DNA of 64,000 bases from an uncultured Pelagibacteraceae bacterium (lineage in GTDB: Bacteria; Pseudomonadota; Alphaproteobacteria; Pelagibacterales; Pelagibacteraceae), in the NCBI GenBank assembly GCA_902613855.1, contig CACMIX010000003.1:106280-170279 (forward strand), given 5' to 3'. Below the pieces are notes generated by a model. The model saw only the letters and a list, made by a program, of their open reading frames with translations. It was not told the DNA's origin and did no database searches. How positions within the stretch are numbered: position 1 is the first letter of the stretch; each line of letters starts with the position of its first letter. This document shows, piece by piece, positions 12,745 through 27,505 of the stretch. A program made the translations under genes and the position numbers.

Positions 12745-14700
12745 ATGAAATATCCGATTCTTTTACCAAATATATTTAATTATCCATTCACATATGAAAG
12801 TAATTTAGATTTAAAAATTGGTGAATATGTATCAGTACCCTTTGGTAAAAATAAACTTACTGGAGTAGTATGGGATAAATTAGAAGAAAATGAACAAAAA
12901 AAATTTAAATTAAAAAAAGTTTTCAAGAAATTAAAAGTTAAACCACTAAAAAAAACAACTATAAACTTTTTAAATTGGTTTTCAGAATACAATATTATTC
13001 CAAAGGGCATGGCTTTAAAATTGATGCTATTGAGCAACAATGCAATTGAAGACAATATAAAAAATAATTTTCAAGTTTTTGAAAGCAATATAAAAAATAA
13101 TTCAATAAAACTCTCTGAGGACCAAAAGAAATCTCTAAAGGAAATGGTCATTTTAAACAATAAATTTAGAGTACACGTATTACAAGGAACAACTGGATCT
13201 GGAAAAACTTTTGTTTATTTTGAGGCATTAAAATCAATAATAAAGAAGGGCTTTCAAGGCTTAATATTATTACCAGAGATAGGACTAACGGGCCAATTTG
13301 AGCAAAAATTTGTTGAATATTTTGGTTTTAATCCAGCTGTCTGGCATTCAGGAATATCTAAAAAGAAAAAAGAAATAATATGGAATGGAATTTCTAATGG
13401 CAAAATTCAAGTTATAATTGGAGCAAGATCGTCTTTATTTTTACCATTTAAAAAACTTGGAATAATTATTGTTGATGAAGAACACGATCAATCATTTAAG
13501 CAAGATGAGGGGACAACTTACAACGCGAGAGACATGGCAATAGCCAGAGCATCATTTGAAAATATTCCAATAAATCTTATAACTTCAGTTCCATCTGTTG
13601 AAACATATGAAAATATAAAAAAAGGAAAATATGGTTTATCTAGATTAAACCAGAGATATCAAAATGCTTCTCTCCCTAATTATGAAATTATAAATTTAAA
13701 TAATTCTAAGTTGGAAAAACAATCGTGGTTATCAAATGAAATTATTAAAAAGGTAAATTCTCATTTAGAAAAAAAGGATCAAGTTTTATTTTTTTTAAAC
13801 AGACGTGGGTTTTCACCACATGTATTATGCAATAAATGTTACACAAGTTTTTCATGTCCAAACTGTAGTATCAATTTAGTTTATCATAAAAATAAAGGTA
13901 ATTTGCTTTGTCATTACTGTGGATATAAATCTCATTTAAAAAGAGAATGTTCAAAAGAGGGAAATTGTGAATTTATTTTTAGTGGTCCTGGTGTTGAAAG
14001 AATATCAGATGAAGTAAAAAGAAAATTTCCAGATAAGAAAATTGAAATCTTTTCAAGTGATACAATGAATAAAAAAGACTCAATGGATAAGTTGGATAAA
14101 ATTATTAAAAATGAAACTAATATTTTAGTTGGAACTCAATTAATTTCAAAAGGATTTCATTTTCCAAGTTTAAATTGTATTGTAGTTGTCGACATCGATC
14201 TTTCATCTCAAGGACACGATTTGAGAGGAGCTGAAAAGAATTTACAACTTTATCACCAACTTTCAGGAAGAGCCGGAAGAACTGGAAAACCAGCTACGGT
14301 TTATTTTCAAACTTACAATCATGATACAAAAGTGATTGATGATATTACTAATAAAAATCCTGATATTTTTTTAGAAAGAGAGTTAGAGATTAGAAAAAAA
14401 AATAAACTTCCACCTTTTCAAAGATTTATCTCACTAATTCTTACAGGTGAAAATGAGCATAAATTAGAAACAGAGGCTTTAGGATTTAAAAATTTTATAG
14501 AAACTAAAATTGAAGGAAAAGTATTGGGCCCAGTAAATGCACCCATTTTTAGATTGAAGAGAAAATTTAGAGTTAGATTGTTAATAAGAGGAATTAAATC
14601 AATGAAAGTACAAAACTCAATCGCAAAAATTATACCAAATTATAAGTTTGGGTCTGGAATAAAACTTTCAGTTGATGTTGACCCTATAAACTTCAATTAA
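12745..14700 (+). CDS. priA: Primosomal helicase N'
   Basis: GTTGSGKT Walker A, DEEHDQSFKQDEG, zinc-binding CxxC pairs (CNKC/CPNC/CHYC), LSGRAGR. Confidence 0.93.
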   Translation: MKYPILLPNIFNYPFTYESNLDLKIGEYVSVPFGKNKLTGVVWDKLEENEQKKFKLKKVFKKLKVKPLKKTTINFLNWFSEYNIIPKGMALKLMLLSNNAIEDNIKNNFQVFESNIKNNSIKLSEDQKKSLKEMVILNNKFRVHVLQGTTGSGKTFVYFEALKSIIKKGFQGLILLPEIGLTGQFEQKFVEYFGFNPAVWHSGISKKKKEIIWNGISNGKIQVIIGARSSLFLPFKKLGIIIVDEEHDQSFKQDEGTTYNARDMAIARASFENIPINLITSVPSVETYENIKKGKYGLSRLNQRYQNASLPNYEIINLNNSKLEKQSWLSNEIIKKVNSHLEKKDQVLFFLNRRGFSPHVLCNKCYTSFSCPNCSINLVYHKNKGNLLCHYCGYKSHLKRECSKEGNCEFIFSGPGVERISDEVKRKFPDKKIEIFSSDTMNKKDSMDKLDKIIKNETNILVGTQLISKGFHFPSLNCIVVVDIDLSSQGHDLRGAEKNLQLYHQLSGRAGRTGKPATVYFQTYNHDTKVIDDITNKNPDIFLERELEIRKKNKLPPFQRFISLILTGENEHKLETEALGFKNFIETKIEGKVLGPVNAPIFRLKRKFRVRLLIRGIKSMKVQNSIAKIIPNYKFGSGIKLSVDVDPINFN

Positions 14701-14735
14701 TGAGTAAAAAAACGCCTTTTTAACAAATCGGTTAC

Positions 14736-14764
14736 TTGAAGACATAAAGGTCATATGCTAATTA
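14736..14764 (+). promoter_or_regulatory. Candidate promoter for the atp operon (TTGAAG-17-TAATTA)
   Basis: -35 14736-14741, -10 14759-14764, in the gap between priA and atpH; AT-rich, so moderate specificity. Confidence 0.35.
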
Positions 14765-14808
14765 AAGCCTGATTTTAATTTAATCTTCAACATTATATAG
14801 GAACAAAG

Positions 14809-15366
14809 TTGAGCAAAGACACGGGATTTTCAATAACTTCAGCCGAAAGATATTCGCTTGCACTTTATGAGCTATCTAACGAAAGCAATCTTTTGACTCA
14901 AATTGAGGAACAGTGTTCATCTGTCTTAGAATTGATAAACACAAGTGATGACTTTAAAAATTTAATTAAAGATCCAACAACAAAACAGGATGATTTATTA
15001 AAAATTACAAATTCAATTTCAGAAAATTATAAATTTGAAATTTTATTTAAAAATTTTTTAAATTTTTTAATTCAAAAAAGAAGGTTCTTTTTTTTAGAGA
15101 GAATTCTTAAAAGTTTTGTTGAGATATGTTCAAAAAAAAGAGGTGAACTTAAGGCAGAATTAAAATCAGCAAAAGAATTATCTAGTGATGAAATAACTAA
15201 AATTACAGAGGAGCTCACCAAAAATTTTAGCTCAAAAATAAAATTAAACTACAAATATGATAAAAGTTTAATAGGAGGTTTAGTACTTCAAGTAGGAAGT
15301 ACTATGGTTGACACCTCAATTAAAAATAAATTACAACAAATTGAAAACAGAATGATAGAGGCATAA
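14809..15366 (+). CDS. atpH: ATP synthase F1 delta subunit (TTG start)
   Basis: Position before atpA; C-terminal LIGGLVLQVGSTMVDTSIKNKLQQI. Confidence 0.93.
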   Translation: MSKDTGFSITSAERYSLALYELSNESNLLTQIEEQCSSVLELINTSDDFKNLIKDPTTKQDDLLKITNSISENYKFEILFKNFLNFLIQKRRFFFLERILKSFVEICSKKRGELKAELKSAKELSSDEITKITEELTKNFSSKIKLNYKYDKSLIGGLVLQVGSTMVDTSIKNKLQQIENRMIEA

Positions 15367-16902
15367 ATGGAAATCAATCCTTCAGAAGTTACAAAAATAT
15401 TAAAAGAACAAATTAAAAATTTTGGTGAAAAGACAGAGGTTACTGAAGTCGGTCAGGTATTATCCGTTGGAGATGGTATTGCTAGAATTTATGGCTTAGA
15501 TAATGTTCAGGCTGGTGAGATGGTTGAGTTTGCTGATGGTTCAAAAGGTATGGCTCTTAACTTGGAAAGTGAAAATGTTGGTGTTGTAATTTTTGGTGAC
15601 GACAGAAATATTAAAGAAGGTGATGTTGTTAAAAGAACAGGAAATATTGTTGATACACCAGTAGGAAAAGAACTTCTAGGTAGAGTGGTTGATGGTCTTG
15701 GAAATCCAATTGATGGAAAAGGAGCGCTTGATAAAAGTGTTAAAAAAACAAGGGTAGAAGTTAAAGCCCCTGGTATTATCCCGAGACAATCAGTTAGTGA
15801 ACCAATGCAAACTGGCTTAAAATCAATTGATAGTTTAGTGCCAATTGGAAGAGGTCAAAGAGAATTAATTATTGGAGATAGACAGACAGGTAAAACTGCT
15901 GTTGCTGTCGATGCAATTATAAATCAGAAAAAAATTAATGAGTCAGGTGATGAGAAACAAAAATTATACTGTATCTATGTTGCAGTAGGTCAAAAAAGAT
16001 CAACGGTGAGACAAATTCAAAAAACTTTAGAAGAAGCTGGAGCAATGGAATACACAACTATTGTTGCTGCTACAGCATCAGACTCAGCACCACTACAATT
16101 TTTAGCTCCTTATACAGGTTGTGCAATGGGTGAGTATTTTAGGGATAATGGAATGCACGCCTTAATTATTTACGATGATCTATCGAAACAAGCTGTTGCA
16201 TATAGACAAATGTCTCTTCTTTTAAGAAGACCTCCAGGAAGGGAAGCTTACCCAGGAGATGTATTTTATCTGCACAGTAGATTATTAGAAAGAGCTGCAA
16301 AACTTAGTGATGAACATGGTGGAGGATCATTAACTGCACTTCCAATAATTGAAACACAAGGAGGTGATGTTTCTGCATTTATTCCAACAAATGTGATTTC
16401 AATTACAGATGGCCAAATATTTTTAGAAACAGAGCTTTTTAACCAAGGTATTAGACCAGCAATTAACGTTGGATTGTCTGTATCGAGGGTTGGATCCTCA
16501 GCTCAAACAAAAGCCATGAAAAAAGTATCAGGCTCCATGAAACTTGAGTTAGCTCAGTATAGAGAAATGGCTGCTTTTGCTCAATTTGGATCAGATTTAG
16601 ATGCTTCTACACAACAGCTACTTAATAGAGGTTCTAAATTGACAGAACTTTTAAAGCAAAAACAATATTCACCACTGACAGTCGCAGAGCAAGTAGTATC
16701 TGTTTTTTGTGGAGTTAAAGGTTATTTGGATGACATAGATTTAAAAGATATTGCAGAGTTCGAAACAAAAATAATTGAAAAATGCAAATCTGATAAGCCT
16801 GAAATAATTGACTCTATCCAAAGTTCTGGAAAACTTGAAGAAGACAAAGAAAAACTATTAATAGAAGTAATTACTCAACTTAAACAAAACTTTAAATCAT
16901 AA
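15367..16902 (+). CDS. atpA: ATP synthase F1 alpha subunit
   Basis: [14 protein letters not shown]-loop, [23 protein letters not shown]. Confidence 0.98.
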   Translation: MEINPSEVTKILKEQIKNFGEKTEVTEVGQVLSVGDGIARIYGLDNVQAGEMVEFADGSKGMALNLESENVGVVIFGDDRNIKEGDVVKRTGNIVDTPVGKELLGRVVDGLGNPIDGKGALDKSVKKTRVEVKAPGIIPRQSVSEPMQTGLKSIDSLVPIGRGQRELIIGDRQTGKTAVAVDAIINQKKINESGDEKQKLYCIYVAVGQKRSTVRQIQKTLEEAGAMEYTTIVAATASDSAPLQFLAPYTGCAMGEYFRDNGMHALIIYDDLSKQAVAYRQMSLLLRRPPGREAYPGDVFYLHSRLLERAAKLSDEHGGGSLTALPIIETQGGDVSAFIPTNVISITDGQIFLETELFNQGIRPAINVGLSVSRVGSSAQTKAMKKVSGSMKLELAQYREMAAFAQFGSDLDASTQQLLNRGSKLTELLKQKQYSPLTVAEQVVSVFCGVKGYLDDIDLKDIAEFETKIIEKCKSDKPEIIDSIQSSGKLEEDKEKLLIEVITQLKQNFKS

Positions 16903-16908
16903 TAATAA

Positions 16909-19204
<2,296 letters not shown>

Positions 19205-19205
<1 letters not shown>

Positions 19206-19597
19206 TGAGCGAAGAATTTAAAATTGAAATTGTAAATCCAGAAAAATCTTTTTTAGTAAAAGATGACGTTTCTGAAGTTGTTGTACCTGCTTATGAAGGA
19301 GAAATGGGAATATTAAAAGATCATATTTCAATTATTTCTTTTTTAAAGCCTGGAATTATTAAAATTTTATCAAAATCAGGTGATGAAAGTTATTATATTG
19401 AAGATGGTATTGTTGAATTTAAAAATAATAATCTTTCAATTCTAACTAGCTCCATATTTAATATTGCTGATATGGATAAATCCAAGCAACAAGATTTATT
19501 GAAACAAGCAGAGGAAGAATCTGGCAAGGAAGAAATAAGTGACCAGTCTAAGTATTTAATTGATCAAAAAATTGAAGTTTTAAAAACGCTCAATTAG
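19205..19597 (+). CDS. atpC: ATP synthase F1 epsilon subunit
   Basis: Position after atpD, TAATG junction; VVPAYEGEMGILKDHIS. Confidence 0.93.
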
Positions 19598-20067
19598 ATT
19601 AACTTTTCAACTTTTTTTTGTACTTCTTTGTAAACATGCAACTTAAAATCTACCACTACTCTAGTTAGTTGATCAAGCTCTATCCATTTCCAATCTAAAA
19701 ACTCTGGATGATGAGTGTTAATATTAATTTCCTTATCCTCACCAGTAAATCTCATTAAAAACCACTTTTGTTTCTGCCCTCTATATTTACCCTTCCAAAT
19801 AATACCTAGCAGACGTTCTGGAAGTTCATAAGTTATCATACCATCTAACTCTTTGATAAGTTTAACACTTTTAATACTAGTTTCTTCTTCTAGCTCTCTA
19901 TAAGCAGCCTTCAAAAAATCTTCACCAGAGTCAACTCCTCCCTGAGGCATCTGCCAAAAATCTTTTGGATTATCAATTCTTTTAGCTACGAATACTTTGT
20001 TTTCTTCATTTAAAACTACAATTCCCACACCACTTCTTAGTGGTAAGTTACTATATTTCTTATCCAT
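19594..20067 (-). CDS. rppH: RNA pyrophosphohydrolase (Nudix)
   Basis: WQMPQGGVDSGEDFLKAAYRELEEETS Nudix box; LRSGVGIVVLN. Confidence 0.92.
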   Translation of the reverse strand: MDKKYSNLPLRSGVGIVVLNEENKVFVAKRIDNPKDFWQMPQGGVDSGEDFLKAAYRELEEETSIKSVKLIKELDGMITYELPERLLGIIWKGKYRGQKQKWFLMRFTGEDKEININTHHPEFLDWKWIELDQLTRVVVDFKLHVYKEVQKKVEKLI

Positions 20068-20068
20068 G

Positions 20069-21208
20069 TTATCCGTTGAGTAACTTAATGGCGTAACTTA
20101 GTTGATTGTCTGTTTCACTCTTTATCTTAAAATCATCTCCGTCTTCATTGATTTCTATATCAGGTCTGACACCGACCTCAGAAATAGACTTTCCAGACGG
20201 CAAATAATATTTTGCAACAGTTAATCGTATAGCACCTTTATTTTTAAGTGGAATGATAGATTGTACAGATCCTTTTCCATAACTGTTTTCTCCAACAATT
20301 ATTGCTCTTTTATGGTCCTTTAGTGCACCAGCCACTATTTCAGAGGCAGAGGCTGAACCGTAATTAATCAATACTAACAATGTTTTTCCATCTGTAATAT
20401 CTCCTTTTTTAGCAAACCACTTTCTATTTTCTGATTTTTTTCTACTTTTTGTAGATACTATCTCCCCATTATCTAAAAAAAAATCTGAGATTGTTATAGC
20501 TTGAGATAATAGTCCTCCAGGATTATTTCTTAGATCTAAAATAAACGCATTTACACTTTCATTTTTTTTTAATTTTTTAATCTGTTTTTCAATTTGATCG
20601 CTACTATTTTCATTAAATGATGTAAGTCTTATATATCCTATATTATTTTCTAAAATTTCAGATTTGACTGATTGAATTTCTATTATTTCTCTAACAATAT
20701 TAAATGTTAGTGCTTTTTTTTCCCCTCTTCGTCTTACAGTTAGTTCTATTCCAGAACCAACCGGTCCCCTCATCAAATCTACAGCTTCTGCTAAAGATTT
20801 ACCTTGTACTTGAATATTATTAATTTTTACAATGTAGTCACCAGCTTTTAGTCCTGCCTTTGAAGCGGGTGTATCATCTATAGGTGATATTACTTTAACT
20901 ACACCAGCCTCCATACTTACTTCAATACCTAAACCTCCAAATTCACCACTTGTCTCTGTTTGCATCTGTTCAAGAATTTTTGGTGACATATATGCGGAGT
21001 AAGGATCAAGAGATTGAAGGAGACCATTGATAGCTGAGTCCATACTTTCAGATTGATTTATCTCATCTACGTATTCTTTATTTATTTTTTCTAGAACTTC
21101 ACCAAAAAGATCAATTTTTTTATAAATATCAGTCTCAGCTGTATTTAAGCTGCTATTAAAAAAAAAAATAGATAAAAAAATTATTAAATATGTTTTAAAT
21201 AATTTCAT
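20069..21208 (-). CDS. ctpA: C-terminal processing protease, S41 family
   Basis: PDZ plus S41 core (DLRNNPGGLL, GSASASEIVAGALKDHKRA, GENSYGKGSVQ). ORF track starts at 21244; the internal ATG at 21208 gives a signal peptide (MKLFKTYLIIFLSIFFF) and an ATGA overlap with rsfS. Confidence 0.92.
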   Translation of the reverse strand: MKLFKTYLIIFLSIFFFNSSLNTAETDIYKKIDLFGEVLEKINKEYVDEINQSESMDSAINGLLQSLDPYSAYMSPKILEQMQTETSGEFGGLGIEVSMEAGVVKVISPIDDTPASKAGLKAGDYIVKINNIQVQGKSLAEAVDLMRGPVGSGIELTVRRRGEKKALTFNIVREIIEIQSVKSEILENNIGYIRLTSFNENSSDQIEKQIKKLKKNESVNAFILDLRNNPGGLLSQAITISDFFLDNGEIVSTKSRKKSENRKWFAKKGDITDGKTLLVLINYGSASASEIVAGALKDHKRAIIVGENSYGKGSVQSIIPLKNKGAIRLTVAKYYLPSGKSISEVGVRPDIEINEDGDDFKIKSETDNQLSYAIKLLNG

Positions 21209-21555
21209 ATCATAACTTTTTCTTTCGGAATAAATTCTGACCAAATTTTTTCAAGTTCATAAAATTTTCTTTTTTCAGGATGAAAAATATGAACAATTAA
21301 ATCTATACCATCAACTAATTTCCATTCACTACTTTGTTTACCCTCAATCTTAGAATCTGGAACTCCATTTTTTTTTAACTTTTCTAAAACTTGTTCTGAT
21401 AATGACTGAATATGTCTTGAAGAGGTCCCGCTGGCAATAATCATATAATCAGCCATTGAACTCTTATCTTTTAAATCAATTGTTATTATGTCTTGTGCTT
21501 TATTAAGATCGAGAGTGTTGATTACAATCTTTTTAAGATCTGAAATTTTATCCAT
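21205..21555 (-). CDS. rsfS: Ribosome silencing factor
   Basis: DIITIDLKDKSSMADYMIIASGTSSRHIQSL. Confidence 0.94.
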   Translation of the reverse strand: MDKISDLKKIVINTLDLNKAQDIITIDLKDKSSMADYMIIASGTSSRHIQSLSEQVLEKLKKNGVPDSKIEGKQSSEWKLVDGIDLIVHIFHPEKRKFYELEKIWSEFIPKEKVMI

Positions 21556-21572
21556 TAATTAGATTTAGACTA

Positions 21573-22130
21573 TCAAATTTTTCTTAATTGAGAAGATGAA
21601 ATGTTGACTTTTTTAAATTCAATAAATTTAAGTACATCTTTATTAAGCTGCTTAAATGTCTTTGATTTTAATGAATTTTTTTTATATCCATGACGATCAA
21701 ATACTAAAATGTTGCATTTTTGTGAAATTAATTTCGACTTATGCCACTTGTGGAAGCTAATTAAATTATCTGCACCCATTAAAAAATAGATTTCTATATT
21801 TTTATTTTTTTTTAAGTGGTTGATGAGATCAATGGTTTTGTTTGATTTAATTAAGTTTTCATAAAATTTCACTTTTATAAATGAATTTGAGCCAATAATA
21901 CGTCTACATCCTTTAATTCTTTTTAAAACCGTTGTTTTACTTTCAGCTTTAAAGGGATTTTTTTTTGTTATAGCCCAGATTATATTCTGAAGTTGAAATC
22001 TCTTTTTTGCTTCTTTAGATATTGCCAAGTGTCCTTTATGTGCGGGATCAAAAGAACCTCCCAGAACCCCAATTTTGATTTTTTTAGTATTCAATTTATT
22101 TTCTTGTTTTTCCTTTACTCTTAATTTCAT
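21573..22130 (-). CDS. nadD: Nicotinate-mononucleotide adenylyltransferase; start uncertain (overlaps proA by 35 bp)
   Basis: GVLGGSFDPAHKGHLAIS, FLMGADNLISFHKWHK. Confidence 0.92.
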   Translation of the reverse strand: MKLRVKEKQENKLNTKKIKIGVLGGSFDPAHKGHLAISKEAKKRFQLQNIIWAITKKNPFKAESKTTVLKRIKGCRRIIGSNSFIKVKFYENLIKSNKTIDLINHLKKNKNIEIYFLMGADNLISFHKWHKSKLISQKCNILVFDRHGYKKNSLKSKTFKQLNKDVLKFIEFKKVNISSSQLRKI

Positions 22131-23346
22131 ATTTATAAGAAACTAATTGATTTAATCCTACAGGTCCTCTCGGAGGTAATATATTTGTAGAAATTCCTAC
22201 TTCTCCACCGAATCCAAATTCTCCACCGTCAGCAAATTGAGTTGATGTATTATGCATAGCGATTGAGCTTTTAATATTTCTTAAAAAGTTTTTGGCTGTT
22301 TTTTTATTATTTGTAATTATACAATCTGTATGCATTGTTCCATATTTGTTTATATGATCAATACTTTCTTCAAGATTATTTACAATTTTTACTGATACTG
22401 CAGGTGCTAAATATTCTGTAGACCAATTTTTTTCTTTAGCTGGCAATATTTTCCCTCTGTAATACTTTTTTAAAAACCTATCTCCATATATTTTGCAATT
22501 TTTATTTTGTAGCTCATTCAAAATTGGATTACAAAAGTCTTTTGCAACTTTTTTATGAATCAGAATGGTTTCTGTTGCGCCGCAAATACTTGTATTTCTT
22601 AATTTTGCATTATAAACAACTTTTTTTGCCATAGTTAAAGTTGCATCTTTATCAACATAGGTATGACAAAGTCCTTCAAGGTGTCCAATAATGGGTACAC
22701 TAGATAAATCTTGAACTCTTTTTACTAAATTTTTTCCACCTCGTGGAATAATTACATCAATATATTTTTTCATACCTGACAGCATTATATCCACAACTTT
22801 TCTCTGTTTTATATCAATGAATTGAATAAAGTTTTCGTCAACTTTATTAACTTTAAGTGCTTTTCGAAAAATCTTTGCTAAAATGTTGTTAGTATTTATA
22901 GCCTCTGAGCCACCTTTCAAAATTACTGGATTTCCAGATTTAAAGCATAGACTAGCTACATCTGAGGTAACATTTGGCCTACTCTCGTAAATAACTCCAA
23001 TTACTCCGATTGGTATAGATACTTTTCTAATATTCAAACCATTAGGCCTTTTCCATTTTTCTAAAGTATTTCCAACTGGATCTTTTAATTTTGCAATTTT
23101 AATAATTGAATTTTGAATATCTTTTAACTTAGTTTCATTTATTAAAAGTCTACTAATTAAATTATTTTTAATACCTATTTTTCTGGCATAATTTGCATCT
23201 TTTAAGTTTTGCTTAAGTATTATTTTTTTTTCATTACCTAATAATTCTGCGTATTTATTTAATACTTTATTTTTGATTTTTGTATCAATTTTCTGTTCAA
23301 AAGCTTTTCTTGCTTTTCTTCCAACTAAATTCATATATTTGTTCAT
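22096..23346 (-). CDS. proA: Glutamate-5-semialdehyde dehydrogenase
   Basis: RPNGLNIRKVSIPIGVIGVIYESRPNVTSD; GFGGEVGISTNILPPRGPVG. Confidence 0.96.
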   Translation of the reverse strand: MNKYMNLVGRKARKAFEQKIDTKIKNKVLNKYAELLGNEKKIILKQNLKDANYARKIGIKNNLISRLLINETKLKDIQNSIIKIAKLKDPVGNTLEKWKRPNGLNIRKVSIPIGVIGVIYESRPNVTSDVASLCFKSGNPVILKGGSEAINTNNILAKIFRKALKVNKVDENFIQFIDIKQRKVVDIMLSGMKKYIDVIIPRGGKNLVKRVQDLSSVPIIGHLEGLCHTYVDKDATLTMAKKVVYNAKLRNTSICGATETILIHKKVAKDFCNPILNELQNKNCKIYGDRFLKKYYRGKILPAKEKNWSTEYLAPAVSVKIVNNLEESIDHINKYGTMHTDCIITNNKKTAKNFLRNIKSSIAMHNTSTQFADGGEFGFGGEVGISTNILPPRGPVGLNQLVSYKYEIKSKGKTRK

Positions 23347-25450
<2,104 letters not shown>

Positions 25451-25453
25451 CTA

Positions 25454-25708
25454 TTAATTGGGTTTTACTGAAACGAAAGTTCTATCTGCTTTTGATTTTT
25501 TGAATACAACCTTACCTTTAACTACTGAAAAAATAGAATGATCTTTACCCATGCCTACATTCTCACCAGGAAAAATTTTAGTTCCTCTTTGTCTTACAAT
25601 TATATTACCAGGTACGACAGTTTCACCACCATATTTTTTAACACCCAATCTTCGTCCGGCACTATCTCGTCCGTTTCTTGATGATCCACCTGCTTTTTTT
25701 GTTGCCAT
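25454..25708 (-). CDS. rpmA: 50S ribosomal protein L27
   Basis: [29 protein letters not shown]. Confidence 0.98.
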   Translation of the reverse strand: MATKKAGGSSRNGRDSAGRRLGVKKYGGETVVPGNIIVRQRGTKIFPGENVGMGKDHSIFSVVKGKVVFKKSKADRTFVSVKPN

Positions 25709-25721
25709 AATTTACCTTGTT

Positions 25722-26120
25722 TTATTTACTTACCGCTTCTTTAGTTTCTTCTTTTTTTGGCTTCTTAGAAACTTTTTCAGCTTCAGATAAAACTTTGCCA
25801 TCTTTTGAAAAAATTTTATTTATTCTTATCATAGAATACTCTTGTCGATGTCCATTTTTTCTTCTTGAATTGTGTCTTCTTCTTTTTTTAAAAATTAGTA
25901 TAGTTCTATTTTTACTGTTTTTAATTAAATCAGCTTCGACTTTTGCTCCACTTACATGAGGAGCTCCGACCTCAATAGATTTATCATCCCCATATGCTAG
26001 GATTTCATTAAATTCAATTTTTGTTTCAGGTTTTGAATCTGGAAGCTTCTCTACCTTAAGAATTTCTCCAGACTTAACTTTGTATTGCTTTCCACCTGTT
26101 TTTATAACTGCGTAAGACAT
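25722..26120 (-). CDS. rplU: 50S ribosomal protein L21 with charged C-terminal tail
   Basis: [38 protein letters not shown]. Confidence 0.97.
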   Translation of the reverse strand: MSYAVIKTGGKQYKVKSGEILKVEKLPDSKPETKIEFNEILAYGDDKSIEVGAPHVSGAKVEADLIKNSKNRTILIFKKRRRHNSRRKNGHRQEYSMIRINKIFSKDGKVLSEAEKVSKKPKKEETKEAVSK

Positions 26121-26147
26121 AGTATGAATATATATTTAAGTATCCGC

Positions 26148-26175
26148 AATATAGTTGCAGCTAAGTTTTAGTCAA
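26148..26175 (-). promoter_or_regulatory. Candidate sigma70-type promoter for rplU operon (TTGACT-16-TATATT)
   Basis: Minus strand: -35 at 26170-26175, -10 at 26148-26153, about 30 nt upstream of the rplU ATG. Confidence 0.6.
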
Positions 26176-26185
26176 GCCGAATTAA

Positions 26186-26905
26186 CTAGAAATTATCCTT
26201 TAAATCTCGCAGTTTTGAAAAGGTTTTGACATCTTTTGCTCTTAGAAAAATATTGCAATCCAATTCTTCTTTAAGTGTAGACGGAATTGTGGGCAAGCTA
26301 CTCTTTAACTTTATTTGAATATTTTGTATTTTTTTTTTAAGATTTAAATTTTCAGAATCATGTTTTAAACAAAATTTTGAATTATTAAGAGTATATTCGT
26401 GACCACAATAAATTTGAGTATCAAGAGGCATAGCTTTAATCTTATTTAAAGAACTAAACATTTGTTCATAGGTACCTTCAAAAATTCTCCCGCAGCCAAG
26501 GGAAAAAAGAGTATCTCCAGTAAATAGTAATTTATCTTTATAAAAATGAAAACAAATATGACCCTTAGTATGTCCAGGAACATGAATTATTTTAGCTACA
26601 AAATTATCGCTTTTCCATATTTCATTGTCTTGAAGACAGATATCAATTTCTGGAATTCTTTCTGAATCATGTTTAAAGCCAACAACGATACTATTATATT
26701 TTTTTTTTAATTCCTTATTACCTCCAATATGATCATAATGATGATGAGTATTTAAAATATATTTTAGATTAATATTTTTATTTTTTAGATAATCAATTAC
26801 TGGACTGGCCTCGCTTGGGTCAACAATACATGCTAAATTGTTAGTTTCGTCAATAATTAAATAACTATAATTATCTTGGAGACATGAAATTATTTCTACT
26901 TTCAT
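26186..26905 (-). CDS. gloB: Hydroxyacylglutathione hydrolase (glyoxalase II)
   Basis: THHHYDHIGG metallo-beta-lactamase motif; PGHTKGHICFH; YCGHEYTLNNSKF. Confidence 0.93.
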   Translation of the reverse strand: MKVEIISCLQDNYSYLIIDETNNLACIVDPSEASPVIDYLKNKNINLKYILNTHHHYDHIGGNKELKKKYNSIVVGFKHDSERIPEIDICLQDNEIWKSDNFVAKIIHVPGHTKGHICFHFYKDKLLFTGDTLFSLGCGRIFEGTYEQMFSSLNKIKAMPLDTQIYCGHEYTLNNSKFCLKHDSENLNLKKKIQNIQIKLKSSLPTIPSTLKEELDCNIFLRAKDVKTFSKLRDLKDNF

Positions 26906-26906
26906 T

Positions 26907-27503
26907 TTATTTCTCTATTAAAAATATTCCTAGATCTGCAAAAAAATTTTTAATTGTTAAATTGCTATCATTTATTATTGAAACATTCTGATTGTTTATA
27001 GCCAATGATTTAAAGATTTTGATGTTTCTTGATTTTGCAAAGTAAAAAAAATCCTTTATTGAACACATATGAATATTAGGAGTATTGTACCACTCATCTG
27101 GTAATGTCTTAGTAATTGGCATTGTCCCTTTTATGAGCAAATGAAGTCTGACTCTCCAATAACCAAAGTTTGGAATAGTTACAATTGCTTTTTTTCCAAC
27201 TCTTAAAAGTTCGTTTATAACTAGCTCAGGATTTAAGAAAGCTTGAAGAGTTTGACTAAGAACAACATATTCGAAAGATTTGTCTGGAAATTGCTTTAGA
27301 TCTTTTTCTGCATTTCCTTCAATGACAGTCAATCCTTTTGCAATACACTCTTGTACTTTACTTTTTGAAATCTCCAGTCCTCTAATATTAGTATTTTTAT
27401 TATTTTTTAAAAACTGCATTAAAATTCCATCTCCACAACCTACATCTAATACTTTTTTATCTTTTTCAATTAATTCAGCTATTACTTGAAATTCATTTTT
27501 CAT
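26907..27503 (-). CDS. metW: Methionine biosynthesis protein MetW
   Basis: LDVGCGDGILMQFLKNNK SAM-binding motif; adjacent to metX. Confidence 0.92.
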   Translation of the reverse strand: MKNEFQVIAELIEKDKKVLDVGCGDGILMQFLKNNKNTNIRGLEISKSKVQECIAKGLTVIEGNAEKDLKQFPDKSFEYVVLSQTLQAFLNPELVINELLRVGKKAIVTIPNFGYWRVRLHLLIKGTMPITKTLPDEWYNTPNIHMCSIKDFFYFAKSRNIKIFKSLAINNQNVSIINDSNLTIKNFFADLGIFLIEK

Positions 27504-27505
27504 AA

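Noticed and set aside
14705-14723. TAAAAA...TTTTTA hairpin as priA terminator
   Set aside because: Stem is all A/T and very weak; not distinguishable from background
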